Source: an uncultured Planctomycetaceae bacterium (GTDB lineage: Bacteria > Planctomycetota > Planctomycetia > Planctomycetales > Planctomycetaceae). Taken from it: DNA of 6,604 nt. The notes beneath the pieces are model-generated. The model was not told the DNA's origin. It saw nothing but the letters and a program-made list of their open reading frames with translations, and did not search any database. The DNA lies in contig CAIUHT010000640.1 in NCBI GenBank assembly GCA_903898975.1, positions 1-6,604 of the forward strand. Direction: 5' to 3'. Shown piece by piece: positions 6,205-6,604 of the stretch. The position numbers were made by a program, and so were the translations under genes. Each line of letters starts with the position of its first letter. Within the stretch, counting starts at the first letter, position 1.

Positions 6205-6284
6205 TGTCAGTCCTCAGGCCCCGGGGCAAATGTCACACGTTTCGCTCCAACTGTCAGGTCGCGTCCACAAGAGAAATGTCACAC
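6205..6284. repeat. Alternating TGTCAG/TGTCAC sites with an 11-base direct repeat
   Basis: TGTCAG occurs at 6205 and 6252, and TGTCAC at 6231 and 6277, in strict alternation with spacings of 26, 21 and 25 bases. The two TGTCAC copies sit in an identical 11-base sequence, AAATGTCACAC (6228-6238 and 6274-6284), 46 bases apart. They lie just upstream of the methyltransferase promoter candidate, so they could be binding sites for a regulator. Multiple short direct repeats of this kind also occur at the ends of IS21-type elements, so a leftover transposon end is the other option; no transposase gene is present here. Confidence 0.5.
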
Positions 6285-6409
6285 TCGGATAATTTCTGTT
6301 GGGGACCAACACCAGCCTGCGGCGCCGTCAAAAGCCCGGAGAAACGAGAGGGACTTCCGCAGGATTCCAAGCCGGGACTGCCACGATCTGACCGCCACGG
6401 GCAATCGGC

Positions 6410-6429
6410 AAGCAGGGATGCCCCTGCTT
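6410..6429. terminator. 8-bp hairpin downstream of the right-edge gene, possible terminator
   Basis: AAGCAGGG (6410-6417) pairs perfectly with CCCTGCTT (6422-6429) across a 4-base loop. It lies about 70 bases past the stop of the probable minus-strand gene ending at 6500, where a terminator would be expected. There is no T-run on either strand. A weaker 6-bp stem (CCTGCG 6462-6467 with CGCAGG 6488-6493) lies nearer the stop. Confidence 0.4.
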
Positions 6430-6499
6430 CCATGACACTCCGCCCAACCCTTGGCTCACTGCCTGCGAATGGCGGGCGTGTTTTCTCCGCAGGGTGGCT

Positions 6500-6604
6500 T
6501 CACCGGGAGGGACGAAATCGCACCAATCGCACTTCGCCAGCGTACGGGGCGTTGCGAATCTCGGCCTGCAGCAGGGCCAATGAGCGTTCTGGGGAACAGC
6601 CTCC
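6500..6604 (-). CDS. Probable C-terminal end of an unrecognised protein (5' end outside window)
   Basis: A minus-strand frame enters from the right edge and ends at a TGA (complement of 6500-6502). Its 34 visible residues end ALLQAEIRNAPYAGEVRLVRFRPSR. The composition looks like a folded protein (helix, then a strand with a basic tail), and third positions are about 65% G+C by hand count. The fragment is too short to assign a family. A second minus-strand frame is also open across this interval and continues to about 6330, but its product is rich in Cys, Arg, Pro and Gly and looks like a shadow. If this call is right, the gene is the upstream neighbour of the methyltransferase on the same strand, separated by a long non-coding gap with hairpins. 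Confidence 0.38.
   Translation of the reverse strand, partial: GGCSPERSLALLQAEIRNAPYAGEVRLVRFRPSR

Larger units (their letters stand above)
6045..6499. other. Upstream region of the methyltransferase gene, no convincing gene
   Basis: This 455-base stretch between two minus-strand genes is relatively A+T-rich near 6100-6190 compared with the rest of the window. It contains a candidate promoter (6160-6187), an inverted repeat that would form a structured leader (6076-6155), four TGTCA-type sites (6205-6282), and hairpins at 6297-6311 (TGTTGG, 3-base loop, CCAACA) and 6410-6429. The open frames across it have low-complexity or frame-shadow composition and no recognisable domain. Confidence 0.6.

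Noticed and set aside
6205..6284. CRISPR-like array
   Set aside because: The repeated unit is only 6-11 bases with four sites, and there are no uniform spacers or cas genes.
6175..6435. An 86-residue plus-strand frame in the region upstream of the methyltransferase
   Set aside because: No ribosome site and no domain, and it runs through the TGTCA repeats and two hairpins.

Overview
The window looks like chromosomal DNA of a GC-rich planctomycete (Planctomycetota) or a close relative. The evidence is an ECF sigma factor tail of the Rhodopirellula/Verrucomicrobium type, joined by an ATGA overlap to a membrane-anchored anti-sigma-like protein; a secreted esterase carrying EF-hands; weak ribosome binding sites; and loosely packed genes with long gaps. 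The assignment rests on gene style and composition, not on a marker gene.

Layout, left to right. (1) Positions 2-256 (+) hold the C-terminal half of an ECF sigma factor (region 4 helix-turn-helix). (2) Positions 253-1356 (+) encode a translationally coupled single-pass membrane protein. It has a short cytosolic helical domain typical of planctomycete anti-sigma proteins and an exported domain with a LolA/RseB-like feel. Its N-terminal coding region carries a perfect 22-bp palindrome. (3) Positions 1357-1685 have no gene on the + strand but contain a possible 78-residue minus-strand gene (1451-1687), whose start codon overlaps that of the next gene. (4) Positions 1686-4844 (+) encode a 1052-residue secreted protein that fuses two different alpha/beta-hydrolases, each preceded by an EF-hand: a dienelactone-hydrolase/S9-like domain, then a type-B carboxylesterase. 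Both catalytic triads appear intact. (5) Positions 4845-5192 are non-coding, with a perfect 13-bp hairpin shortly after the esterase stop and sequence that may be a dispersed repeat. (6) Positions 5193-6044 (-) encode a methyltransferase with the hallmarks of the protein arginine methyltransferase (PRMT) family, including the double-E loop. (7) Positions 6045-6499 are the upstream region of that gene: a candidate promoter, a structured leader, and four TGTCA-type repeats. (8) Positions 6500-6604 (-) probably hold the last 34 codons of a gene entering from the right edge.

How the genes work together. The sigma and anti-sigma genes form one regulatory operon. The esterase lies about 330 bp downstream on the same strand and could be a target, but no promoter evidence ties it to that sigma factor. 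The methyltransferase converges on the esterase, is separated from it by the hairpin region, and appears to be its own transcription unit. No CRISPR array, tRNA, rRNA, transposase or phage gene was seen. The most unusual items are the PRMT-like enzyme with its structured upstream region and the two-hydrolase EF-hand fusion.
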